Of a DNA stretch of 64,000 bases, positions 1-8,747 are shown piece by piece; the stretch's first letter is position 1; each line of letters opens with the position of its first letter. The notes under the pieces are model-generated. The model was given only the letters and a program-made list of their open reading frames with translations. It did no database searches and was not told the origin of the DNA. The stretch is from Micavibrio sp. (GTDB lineage: Bacteria; Pseudomonadota; Alphaproteobacteria; Micavibrionales; Micavibrionaceae). The stretch covers positions 31,599-95,598 of the forward strand of contig JAQGJB010000015.1 of assembly GCA_028290825.1 (NCBI GenBank), written 5' to 3'. Both the position numbers and the translations under genes were made by a program.

Positions 1-690
1 CCGTTCAAGATGATCGGTACCGGTTTGCTGACGCAGGCCCGCAGGCGCGCCAAGGTAAAGTATATTGCCCAGATGAAGAACGCCGACGCGGTTGCAGATT
101 TCATCCATGTCGGAAAGGATATGGGATGAAAGAAAGATCGTGCGCCCCTGCGCCTTTGTTTCCAGAAGCATATCTTTGACCGCTGCACGGGCCAGCGGAT
201 CAAGCCCGCTCATCGGCTCATCAAGGATCAGCAGTTTGCACCCTGTAAAAATCGTACCAAGAAGACCAAGCTTCTGCCGCATGCCTTTGGAATAGGTCTG
301 AACACGGCGGTCGAGCGCGGCAGGATCGAGAGCCAGCTTGACAGCCGCCGCCCGCAATTCCGCATCATTGAACGGGGCGTTATAAAGGCTCAGCGAAAAT
401 TTGATGAATTCGATGCCGGTCAGAAACCAGGGCGGATCGAAACGTTCCGGGAGATAGGCGTACTGCCGACGACTGTCCAGGGTTTTGCGGTCATGGCCGA
501 ATACATCGATATTCCCCGCCGCCATATCATGAAGACCGAGAATTGTTTTAATCAGGGTCGTCTTCCCTGCCCCGTTCAGACCGATTAGACCGAAGGTTTC
601 GCCGTCTTCAATGGCGAGGTTGATGCCGTGAATGACACGGGTTTTACCGTAGGCAATCTCTGCATCGCGGATGGAAAGAGCTTCGGTCAT
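1..690 (-). CDS. ABC transporter ATP-binding protein (ABC-2 type exporter), 3' end truncated by window edge
   Basis: Reverse-strand translation from ATG at 690 gives MTEALSIRDAEIAYGKTRVIHGINLAIEDGETFGLIGLNGAGKTTLIKTILGLHD..., with Walker A GLNGAGKTT; frame stays open to the window edge. Confidence 0.85.
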   Translation of the reverse strand, partial: MTEALSIRDAEIAYGKTRVIHGINLAIEDGETFGLIGLNGAGKTTLIKTILGLHDMAAGNIDVFGHDRKTLDSRRQYAYLPERFDPPWFLTGIEFIKFSLSLYNAPFNDAELRAAAVKLALDPAALDRRVQTYSKGMRQKLGLLGTIFTGCKLLILDEPMSGLDPLARAAVKDMLLETKAQGRTIFLSSHILSDMDEICNRVGVLHLGNILYLGAPAGLRQQTGTDHLER

Positions 691-695
691 TGCGC

Positions 696-1478
696 TTACA
701 TCGCGCCTTTGTCCACGCCCGCACCGGGCAGGAAAATACGGGTGTCGAGGTTGAACCGTTCCTGCGGGCGCAGGCGGATCGGGTAAATTTTGTTGGTATA
801 ATTATCAAACCATTTCAAATCGATATAATTCTGCGTCACCTTGATATCCAGAACCTGTTGCGGGAAAGCGCTCGGCGTAACGCGTACGCCGTTCAGCCAG
901 ACCGTCCATTTGGCGGCATTCGCGAAAGCAATACCGCCCAGCGAGACTTCGCGGATACCCGGATCTTTCTTGGCCTGCTCCGCATTTGAATTGCCGCCGC
1001 CGGTTCTGCTGCCGATAAAGCCGATTTTGGCTTCTTGCAGTAAAGCGTGCTGCCAGGCGGTGAAGAACAAGGTCGGGAAATTATCATCCGCCATCACGGA
1101 GCCATCGCGTACGCGGCGCTTGGCATCGGCGGTGGCCAGAAGGATCGTATCATCCACTCCGGGCGCAGCCGCCGCTGCATCAGGTCCGGCACCGGGCTGC
1201 GCAGGCGCCGCATTCGGCGGTGTCGGTGTTCCGACAGGCGTGACGTTAGCCGTCGCCTGGGGTGCACCGTCCTGTGCCGGGTTCAGAGGCGCCGTCACCG
1301 GATTGGTCGGCGCGATGGCCGGAGCAGAGGTCACAGGAGCCAGCGCAGGATCAGGCGCGCCCTGCGCCAGAACCAGGTTCGCAGTCATAAGACTTACCAT
1401 GCCGGTTAACGCAACGGCGGCGACGCTATTGCGCAGCCTGTAGCCCGTATTCAGTTTTTCGCCTTTTTTCTTTGTCAT
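696..1478 (-). CDS. Secreted/inner-membrane Pro/Ala-rich protein, PilP-like position in pilus/T2SS-type operon
   Basis: N-terminal hydrophobic signal/anchor, Pro-Ala-rich linker, small C-terminal domain; immediately downstream of the PilO-like gene. Confidence 0.6.
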   Translation of the reverse strand: MTKKKGEKLNTGYRLRNSVAAVALTGMVSLMTANLVLAQGAPDPALAPVTSAPAIAPTNPVTAPLNPAQDGAPQATANVTPVGTPTPPNAAPAQPGAGPDAAAAAPGVDDTILLATADAKRRVRDGSVMADDNFPTLFFTAWQHALLQEAKIGFIGSRTGGGNSNAEQAKKDPGIREVSLGGIAFANAAKWTVWLNGVRVTPSAFPQQVLDIKVTQNYIDLKWFDNYTNKIYPIRLRPQERFNLDTRIFLPGAGVDKGAM

Positions 1479-1487
1479 GGCTGGATC

Positions 1488-2144
1488 CTATTTCGGCGCT
1501 GAGGCTTGGCCGGAAGGCACAGGTGATTTGTCGCGCGGAACGAAAGTGTTCCAGGCAAAATTAACATTGGCGGACATCAGCACGGCCGGTGAACCGTTAC
1601 CGATCTGTTTCAGGACATTTTCATCAATGTCCTGTTTGCGCTCAAGCGTGATGTCGGTAATAAGCGCCTGACCGGGGAAGCCGTTTTCAATCCAGTAAAG
1701 GAAGCTGTAGACATCAACGTCATCAAGCGCATCGATCTGGACGGTAACAGGGCTTTGCAGGATGATATGATCGGATAATGCGGCGGCAGAGTTTTCTTTC
1801 GCCTCAACCGCATTGATATTGTACTTGGCCGAAAGAACATGGGACGTCGACTGGATTGACTCCATGATATTGCGGGCCTCAACACGATCCTGCGACCCGA
1901 AGAAACCAGAGTTTTCGAGATCGCCAAACAGGTTCTTTTCCTGCTGGATCTGCTGATATTCCGTTTGCATGCGCGAAACTTCCGCCCGCTTGCCCTGCAC
2001 CGCGGCGCGGGTGGAGCGCAGTTCCTTATCCGTACTTTCCTGAGCCGGCGTAATGACGAGATAGAGCATCGCCGCCAGCGCCACATTAATCCCGAAAAGG
2101 ATCGCAAGCGTCAAAACCCGTTTGATGCCAAGAACTTTAATCAT
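1488..2144 (-). CDS. PilO/GspM-like inner-membrane assembly protein
   Basis: Single N-terminal TM followed by coiled-coil (STRAAVQGKRAEVSRMQTEYQQIQQEKN); position after PilMN-like gene, start overlaps the upstream stop. Confidence 0.6.
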   Translation of the reverse strand: MIKVLGIKRVLTLAILFGINVALAAMLYLVITPAQESTDKELRSTRAAVQGKRAEVSRMQTEYQQIQQEKNLFGDLENSGFFGSQDRVEARNIMESIQSTSHVLSAKYNINAVEAKENSAAALSDHIILQSPVTVQIDALDDVDVYSFLYWIENGFPGQALITDITLERKQDIDENVLKQIGNGSPAVLMSANVNFAWNTFVPRDKSPVPSGQASAPK

Positions 2145-3754
2145 TGCAGCGGCCCCCTAATGGTGATTTCTGCTTTGAAATCTTCCTTCTTTGCATCTTT
2201 ATCTTTTGGCGTTCCAACCTCGCCGCCTGTATTCGCGGTATAGCTCAGATCCGCGACCTGTTTGCTGACGGCGACGGTGTAGGCGGGCGGGAGATTACCC
2301 GCAAGCCGCACTTTCAGGTCGTTGATCTGCTTCACGCCGACGGCGGGATCAAGTGTCGGCGGGAAACTCAGTGTCAGAATAGCTTCGAGCGTCGAAGGCG
2401 GAACAGCCTTGTCGGTCGGTTGCGGGTTGGCGGGATCAGGCTGGGGTATGCCAAGTTCGGACTGGCCCTCCCTTTTCACGACCATCTTATCAAGGCGCAA
2501 TTCCTGGCCCAGGGACATTCCGACGGCCTTGAAAAGCGGCAAAGGATGAATTCCGTCCGCTTCCAGCGCCCTGAACGTTTTCAGCGAGCTTTGAATCAGC
2601 TTGATATCAAAGCCGAGCTGCTTCATGCGCTCAACTTCTGTCTGATACTGGGCTTCGACACTTGTCTGCATGCGCTTTTGATCGGCAAGATTGTCACGCG
2701 CCTCCATCCAGCTCTGCCCTGCCGTGGCAACCTGCCAGGCGAGATAGGCAGCACCGAGGGACAGGAGAAGCATCGCAACCATTGCGGCCTGGCGCGGCCC
2801 GCCAAGCTTTTTAATATCGAGCGCTTCCATCGGAAGGATAAAGCGTGTTTTACGTCCCGACCAGGCCGCATGCAGAGGATCGGCATGATACTGGTTATCC
2901 TGGGGTCCGATTCTGAACCCGAGAACTTCGGCGGCTTCGCTGACGGTATAATGATTGAAATTGCACGGCACATCGATGCGGGCCTGCAATTCCTGGCCTG
3001 CGGACGGTGTAGCGATAACCGACACTTCCGTTCCATCTTCCGGCGCATAACCGAAACGCGACAGATAACTGATCGTCGCCTTGAATTCCTGCGTTACTTC
3101 GTTCACCCAGGCCTCGGGGTCGGTGCCAAGGTCCGTAATCGGCGTCATGCGGGTCATGGCCAGCTGGCCGTCACGGGTGATAACCTGGCGCAGGCCGCCG
3201 CCAATATGCTGACCGATCAGAATGGCCCAGCGCGATTTTGTTTTGTCGCGCTTCATCGCCTTTTCGGCAAGCGCTTTGACCATATCGGAAGATTCAATCG
3301 GCAGCAGGACAAAACCGGCAATAGCGGCCAGAGATTGCTTAACCGCAGAAAGACTTTTCGACACCGGCTCCGACATCGGCACGGCAGCAAAAAGATAGGC
3401 CGTTCCGGTTTTTGAAGTCTTTTCCCTGATCGGCAGCGCGCCGCGGATCGGGTAATTCGGGAAGGCCGCATTGAGTTTGCGCGTCAGGACATTGGCGCGA
3501 TCCATCGCCCCAACTTTAGGCATGCGCTGGCCACCCTTGAAATGCTGATCCGTCATATCGTTGAGGATCAGGACAGGTTTGCCCTTGCATTCACGCCTGA
3601 TGATGTCGGAAACAGCAGCTTCAAAATTGGCTGTTGACCACAAGACAGTTTCAACTAGGCGAGTGGCCGAAGCCGTTTCATCATAAATATAAAGCGCTTC
3701 GTCCCCGATGATGAGGACACAACGCGCTGGTGCTAAAAATGACAATGTCGGCAT
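2141..3754 (-). CDS. PilM/GspL-like cytoplasmic domain fused to PilN-like TM/coiled-coil domain
   Basis: 537 aa: ~330 aa soluble domain, then TM (AAMVAMLLLSLGAAYLAW), coiled coil and periplasmic domain; located directly after gspF-like gene. Confidence 0.6.
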   Translation of the reverse strand: MPTLSFLAPARCVLIIGDEALYIYDETASATRLVETVLWSTANFEAAVSDIIRRECKGKPVLILNDMTDQHFKGGQRMPKVGAMDRANVLTRKLNAAFPNYPIRGALPIREKTSKTGTAYLFAAVPMSEPVSKSLSAVKQSLAAIAGFVLLPIESSDMVKALAEKAMKRDKTKSRWAILIGQHIGGGLRQVITRDGQLAMTRMTPITDLGTDPEAWVNEVTQEFKATISYLSRFGYAPEDGTEVSVIATPSAGQELQARIDVPCNFNHYTVSEAAEVLGFRIGPQDNQYHADPLHAAWSGRKTRFILPMEALDIKKLGGPRQAAMVAMLLLSLGAAYLAWQVATAGQSWMEARDNLADQKRMQTSVEAQYQTEVERMKQLGFDIKLIQSSLKTFRALEADGIHPLPLFKAVGMSLGQELRLDKMVVKREGQSELGIPQPDPANPQPTDKAVPPSTLEAILTLSFPPTLDPAVGVKQINDLKVRLAGNLPPAYTVAVSKQVADLSYTANTGGEVGTPKDKDAKKEDFKAEITIRGPLQ

Positions 3755-3777
3755 GAAAAACCTAAAGGGGAATTGAA

Positions 3778-4992
3778 TTAGAATTGCATTTTTTCAAACG
3801 AGGCATAAATCGGACCAAACACGCCGGCCGCGATCCATAAGATCATAACACCAAGGAACATGGTCAGGAAAGGCTCAATCATCGCGATCAGACCCTGAAC
3901 AGCCTCATCAACATCTTTGGTATAAAATTCCGCCACCTGGTCCAGGACGACCGTGAGGTTCCCGGATTCCTCACCCACCTTCAGCATGCGCACGACCATG
4001 CTGGGGAACTCGCCCGAGGCGTTGAAGGCTTCCGACATGGGGCTGCCCGCCGCGACCTGTTCCGAAACACCATCCAGCGCCTCGAGAAGAGCCATGTTTT
4101 TTACAGTATTACGGGCGGCGGCAAGACCGCTCAAAACATCAATACCACTGGCGAACATGGCACCAAATGTTTGCGCAAAGCGCGCGATATTAATTTTCCG
4201 TATCAGCGGCCCCGCGATTGGCATCTGAATCGTCCACCTGTCCGTCTGCATCCGGAAGCGATCCGATACCTTGCGGAAAAATTTGAATATCGTGAACAGA
4301 ATTGGCGGCGTCGCGAGCACGGCCCACCAGTAAGACTGGAAAAATTCCGATGTCGCCATCAGCGAGGTGGTCATAAAGGGCAGATCCTGCCCCAGGTATT
4401 TAATAAAGCCGACGATCTGCGGAACCACAAATCCCATCATAACGACAATGGTCAGGATAACGACAACAACCAGAATGGTTGGATAGCGCGTCGCTTTCCG
4501 CACCTTGGTCTGCATATCGTCAACCCATTTCAGGTATTTGACGAGGTGCAGGTAAGCGGATGTCAGATCGCCCGTCTCTTCTGCGGAACTGATCAACGAA
4601 ATATACAGGTTTACAAAGACTTTTGGGTGCAGCGCCATGGCTTCGGACAAAGACGACCCGTCGGAAACGTTGCGGAAGATGTCAGAAAGAATGTCGCGCA
4701 GGCCGTCATGATCGGTACTGTCACGAATATCGCTGAGCGCTTCCAGCAAAGGCACGCCTGCACTCTGCATCTGCTCCAGATGCATGAAGAGCTGGATCAG
4801 ATCCCGAACCTTGACCTTTTTCTGACCGAGGCTGAAGCCCTTTTTCTTGGACAGGGCGGCGCATTGCACAAGCTCCATACCGGCGCTTTGCAACTGGTTA
4901 TAAAGGTCCATCTCGTTTGCTGCGGAAATTACTCCGCGAACCGGACGTCCTTTATTGTTTATAGCCCTGTACTTGTAGCGCTCACTGGCCAT
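3778..4992 (-). CDS. Type II secretion system F family protein (GspF/PilC)
   Basis: YKYRAINNKGRPVRGVISA N-terminus, duplicated T2SSF domain with GEESGNLTVVLDQVAEFYTKDVDEAVQGLIAMIEPFLTMFLGVMI. Confidence 0.92.
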   Translation of the reverse strand: MASERYKYRAINNKGRPVRGVISAANEMDLYNQLQSAGMELVQCAALSKKKGFSLGQKKVKVRDLIQLFMHLEQMQSAGVPLLEALSDIRDSTDHDGLRDILSDIFRNVSDGSSLSEAMALHPKVFVNLYISLISSAEETGDLTSAYLHLVKYLKWVDDMQTKVRKATRYPTILVVVVILTIVVMMGFVVPQIVGFIKYLGQDLPFMTTSLMATSEFFQSYWWAVLATPPILFTIFKFFRKVSDRFRMQTDRWTIQMPIAGPLIRKINIARFAQTFGAMFASGIDVLSGLAAARNTVKNMALLEALDGVSEQVAAGSPMSEAFNASGEFPSMVVRMLKVGEESGNLTVVLDQVAEFYTKDVDEAVQGLIAMIEPFLTMFLGVMILWIAAGVFGPIYASFEKMQF

Positions 4993-5046
4993 GTTCTGAT
5001 TTTTCTATGGGTCGTCGGTAGAAAGGAAGGCCCCGGACTCTGCCGA

Positions 5047-6963
5047 TCACTTGTGGATGTCGACCACAGTCGCCAGGGATTGGAGGGTGGTGATCCCGTC
5101 CAATATCTTTAGAATGCCATCGTCCTTCATATTTTTAAAGCCTTTTTCCACAGCCTTCTTCCTAAGCTCGGCTTTGGAGCCGTTGGAAGCGATAATTTCA
5201 TCCAGTTCCTCGTCAAAGGTCAGGATCTCCGCCACTGCGATACGGCCTTTATAGCCACTGCCGGCGCAGGCCTGGCACCCACCCTGCTTTGCCTTATAAA
5301 CCGTTGGCGGGTCGGACGGGTCGACTTTGAGAATATGGCATTCCGCCTCATCAGGCTGATACGCCTGACGGCATTCCTTGCAGACTTTCCGCACCAGACG
5401 CTGGGCGAAGACGGCAATAATCGCACCGGCAATCATGCCCGGCTTAAGACCAAGGTCCAGAAGACGCGGGATTGCGCCAAAGGAATCGTTGGTGTGCAGC
5501 GTCGAGTAAACCTGGTGGCCCGTCATGGCGGCTTTCAGTGCCATTTCGGCAGTAATCGGGTCACGAATTTCGCCGAGGAAGATGATATCCGGATCCTGAC
5601 GCATCAGAGCACGAAGGCCTTCCGCGAAATCCAGCACACCTTCCCGCACCGGGGTCTGACGGATCATCGGCAAGGAGTATTCGACCGGGTCTTCCATCGT
5701 CTGGATGTTGACCTCGACGGTGTTGATTTCATTCAGCATCGAATAAAGCGAAGTCGTTTTACCGGAACCCGTCGGGCCTGTGACAATGATTACACCCTCG
5801 GGGCGTGCCTGCGCCTTACGGATTTTTTCGAGGTTACTGGGGCTGAAGCCGAGTTGAGTAAGCGGTACAATACTGGCGCTCTGGTCCAGAACACGGAGAA
5901 CAATGTTTTCGCCGTGCACAGTCGGCAGTGATGAAACCCGGAAATCCGCTTCCTTACCGCCAACGTTCAGGCCGAAACGGCCATCCTGCGGCTGGAGCTT
6001 GTCGGCGATGTTCATGTTGGAGAGAATTTTAAGGCGCTGGGAAATACCGCTCCAGTGCTGCTTGTGGAGAATCTGCGCGGTATAAAGAACACCATCTTTG
6101 CGGTAGCGCAGACGCACGAAGTTTTCTTCGGGTTCAAAGTGAAGATCGGAAACACCCAGCTTCACGGCATCAAAAACAAGCGCGTTTACGAGACGAACGA
6201 TAGGATGGGAATAAGCCTCATCTTCCTTAATCGTCGTCACATCCTGGGCCTTGCCCTCTTCCAGCTCTTTCAGAATACCGCTGATGGAGCTGGCATAGCC
6301 GTAGGCTGCGTCGATCGCTTCGTTCAGGACTGTCGCCGTCGTCACCATCGGTTTAATCTGGACGTTTTTCGGCAGATAGCGGCGCAGCGTATCCATCGCC
6401 ATGACGTCATATGGGTCGGACATGGCGACAATCGCCTCGTCCTTCGACATCGAGATCGGCAGAATCTGGAATTTCAGGGAAGTGACTTTATCGATCAGAT
6501 TGAGGATTTCACCATCAAACACGGTATGCTTGGGGTCGAAAACCTCGAACCCGGCGCTCTCGGCAATAAATATTGTGAGTTCTTCTTCAGTCAGGAAGCC
6601 GAGATCGACGATAACAGCGCCCAGCATCTTGCCGGACACTTTCTTTTCCTGCAGGGCAACGTTCAACTGGTCTTCGGTAATCAGTCCGCGGGCGACAAGG
6701 CGCTCCCCGATACGACCGAAGTTTAAATCTTTATGCTTTTCCTTTACGCCCGTCGCGGCCAGAGCGCGGGATTCGCTCGCCGCCTTGGCAAGCGGGTCAA
6801 CAACTGCACCTTTACTATTAAACTCGGCGGATTTCTTGGCTTCGACCAGTTCGGCTTCGATGGCTTCGAAGGTATCAATAATCGTCAGTTCGCCATCATC
6901 CAGATCATCAAGTGCTGGCTGGCCCTTCTTTTTATCTTTATTTCGATCGGTTAGAAAGCTCAT
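5047..6963 (-). CDS. Type II secretion/type IV pilus assembly ATPase (GspE/PilB family)
   Basis: MshEN-like N-terminus (RGLITEDQLNVALQEKK), Walker A GPTGSGKTTSLYS, LRALMRQDPDIIFLGEIRD, CxxC pairs (CKECRQAY...CQACAGSGYKGR). Confidence 0.95.
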   Translation of the reverse strand: MSFLTDRNKDKKKGQPALDDLDDGELTIIDTFEAIEAELVEAKKSAEFNSKGAVVDPLAKAASESRALAATGVKEKHKDLNFGRIGERLVARGLITEDQLNVALQEKKVSGKMLGAVIVDLGFLTEEELTIFIAESAGFEVFDPKHTVFDGEILNLIDKVTSLKFQILPISMSKDEAIVAMSDPYDVMAMDTLRRYLPKNVQIKPMVTTATVLNEAIDAAYGYASSISGILKELEEGKAQDVTTIKEDEAYSHPIVRLVNALVFDAVKLGVSDLHFEPEENFVRLRYRKDGVLYTAQILHKQHWSGISQRLKILSNMNIADKLQPQDGRFGLNVGGKEADFRVSSLPTVHGENIVLRVLDQSASIVPLTQLGFSPSNLEKIRKAQARPEGVIIVTGPTGSGKTTSLYSMLNEINTVEVNIQTMEDPVEYSLPMIRQTPVREGVLDFAEGLRALMRQDPDIIFLGEIRDPITAEMALKAAMTGHQVYSTLHTNDSFGAIPRLLDLGLKPGMIAGAIIAVFAQRLVRKVCKECRQAYQPDEAECHILKVDPSDPPTVYKAKQGGCQACAGSGYKGRIAVAEILTFDEELDEIIASNGSKAELRKKAVEKGFKNMKDDGILKILDGITTLQSLATVVDIHK

Positions 6964-7246
6964 GCGATGAAGACCGTTGCTTAGAAAAGGACAAGAATTT
7001 GCCCCTGTTACTAAAATTAAAGGAAAAGCATAAAGAAAATACTAATATATTATGTTAATATTTAGGCGCTATGCCATTGCTTTGGAAGGATTAATCGGAA
7101 AGAAAGGGAGAAGCGATCTTGGTAAAAACAAGCATATCATAGTTTCGGGGCCATTAAAAATAGGCCTTTAGGTTTTTCTATTTCGAATCAGGGGCTTCTC
7201 GGGTAGCCTGAAGGACAGATTTTCCAAGCTCTTATGAGGGACCGAA

Positions 7247-7987
7247 TTGACCGAAAAGCTTTCCCAAGATTCACTGGCCGAAGCCACACGCGACCGTGCA
7301 CAATTTTCAGGCCATGGCAAAGCAAAAGGCGCCGCCGGGTACAGGGAAGTATTTTCCGATCCTGACAGCGAGTTCCTTTCAGCCTCGGGCCAGACGACCG
7401 TGATCAACCCCCGTCCTGACGGTTTCGGTACAATGAAGATTGCGGCAGCCTGGGACAATATTGTCGTTGCGGAAAGCAAAGGCGGGATTCTAGGCAAGCT
7501 TGTCAAAAAGGTGACGCGGCAGGGCGTCGATATTGATCTTGGCTGCCTTTATGAAATGCAGGACGGCACGCGCGGCTGCATACAGGCGTTCGGGGAAATG
7601 ATGGGTGACTTCAACGAAACCCCTTTTATCACCCTGTCCGGGGATGAGCGAACAGGTGACGCGGTGGGGGAAGATGAATTCCTGCGTATCAACGGGTCGC
7701 AATGGGGCCAGATCAAACGCGTTCTGGTCTATGCATATATTTATAAGGGCGCCGCATGCTGGGCCGATATCCGCCCACAAATTCAGGTTTCCATTCCCGG
7801 CGAGCATCCAATGGTGGTGACACCCGCCGTCAGCAAATCGGAACTGGCCGTGTGCGCCATCGCCACGCTCGAGAACCTGCGCGACGGCATGCGCCTGACC
7901 AACCACAGTGAATATTTCCCCGGCCACGACGAAATGGACCGTGCCTTCGGCTTTGGCATTACCTGGGCCGATGGCGAAAAGAAATAG
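7247..7987 (+). CDS. TerD-superfamily (TerA-like) tellurium-resistance-type protein
   Basis: VDIDLGCLYEMQDGTRGCIQAFGEM...FITLSGDERTGD...INGSQWGQIKRVLVYAYIYKG pattern; TTG start with GAGGG upstream. Confidence 0.75.
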   Translation: MTEKLSQDSLAEATRDRAQFSGHGKAKGAAGYREVFSDPDSEFLSASGQTTVINPRPDGFGTMKIAAAWDNIVVAESKGGILGKLVKKVTRQGVDIDLGCLYEMQDGTRGCIQAFGEMMGDFNETPFITLSGDERTGDAVGEDEFLRINGSQWGQIKRVLVYAYIYKGAACWADIRPQIQVSIPGEHPMVVTPAVSKSELAVCAIATLENLRDGMRLTNHSEYFPGHDEMDRAFGFGITWADGEKK

Positions 7988-8010
7988 ATAACAAACATCA
8001 GACTTAATCT

Positions 8011-8709
8011 TTGGAACAGCACATCATGGACGACCCGCAACAGCCCCCAGCCGCAAAACCAATCACCGCCGAGGAACTGGCGAAGCTGGATAATCTTCCC
8101 GCGCCTGCGCCGCAGTACATTCCTGAAGAAAACCTCGTTCAGAAAGGCGATTACCAGGATATCCGACGTAAGATTCCGGAACTGAAAGAAATCGTCATCG
8201 GTGCGGGCTGGGACCTTAAAATGTTCGAGGAAAATCCGGTCGATGTCGATCTCAGCTGCTTTTTGCTGAACAAGGACGACCAGACGCGCGAGGATGAGGA
8301 TTTCGTTTTCTACAATAACGACAAAGCCTGCGCCGGGGCCGTGCGTTACATGGGCGACAGCCGGAACGGTGCGGGTGACGGCGATGATGAAAGCATTATT
8401 ATCGACCTGAATTCCCTGCCCTTCGATGTGATGAAAATCACCGTCGTCCTGACGATTTACGATGCGGCAGAGAGAAGCCATGATTTCGGCACGGTGCGGA
8501 ACATGTACCTGCGCATCGTCAATGCCTATGACGACAATGAAATCCTGCGCTACCGCCTGAGCGAGGAAGAATTCGCGGGCAAGACCGGCATCAAGGTCGC
8601 AGAACTGGTCCGTGAGGGACCGAAATGGTTCTTCAATGCCGTGGGCGAGCCTATCCCCGGCGGCCTGGCCAGCATCGCAACGAAATACGGATTAATCATC
8701 CAGATGTAA
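8011..8709 (+). CDS. TerD family protein
   Basis: IGAGWDLKMFEENPVDVDLSCFLLNKDDQTREDEDFVFYNN...GDDESIIIDLNSLPFDVMKITVVLTIYDA; classical TerD signature. Confidence 0.9.
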   Translation: MEQHIMDDPQQPPAAKPITAEELAKLDNLPAPAPQYIPEENLVQKGDYQDIRRKIPELKEIVIGAGWDLKMFEENPVDVDLSCFLLNKDDQTREDEDFVFYNNDKACAGAVRYMGDSRNGAGDGDDESIIIDLNSLPFDVMKITVVLTIYDAAERSHDFGTVRNMYLRIVNAYDDNEILRYRLSEEEFAGKTGIKVAELVREGPKWFFNAVGEPIPGGLASIATKYGLIIQM

Positions 8710-8723
8710 TCCGGATGGATACC

Positions 8724-8747
8724 GTGGCCGCCGGATCAAGCGGCCAC
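8724..8747. terminator. Hairpin GTGGCCGC-N8-GCGGCCAC followed by T-run
   Basis: Perfect 8-bp stem then TTTTTT, at convergent ends of terD-like gene and ppdK (overlaps ppdK stop). Confidence 0.75.

Noticed and set aside
841-1443. Long + strand ORF (200 aa) antisense to the 696-1478 gene
   Set aside because: Shadow ORF of a GC-rich Pro/Ala gene; composition is not protein-like and there is no family signal.
2144-3415. 423-aa + strand ORF opposite the PilM/N-like gene
   Set aside because: His/Arg/Cys-rich antisense shadow; the minus-strand ORF has TM/coiled-coil architecture and fits the operon.
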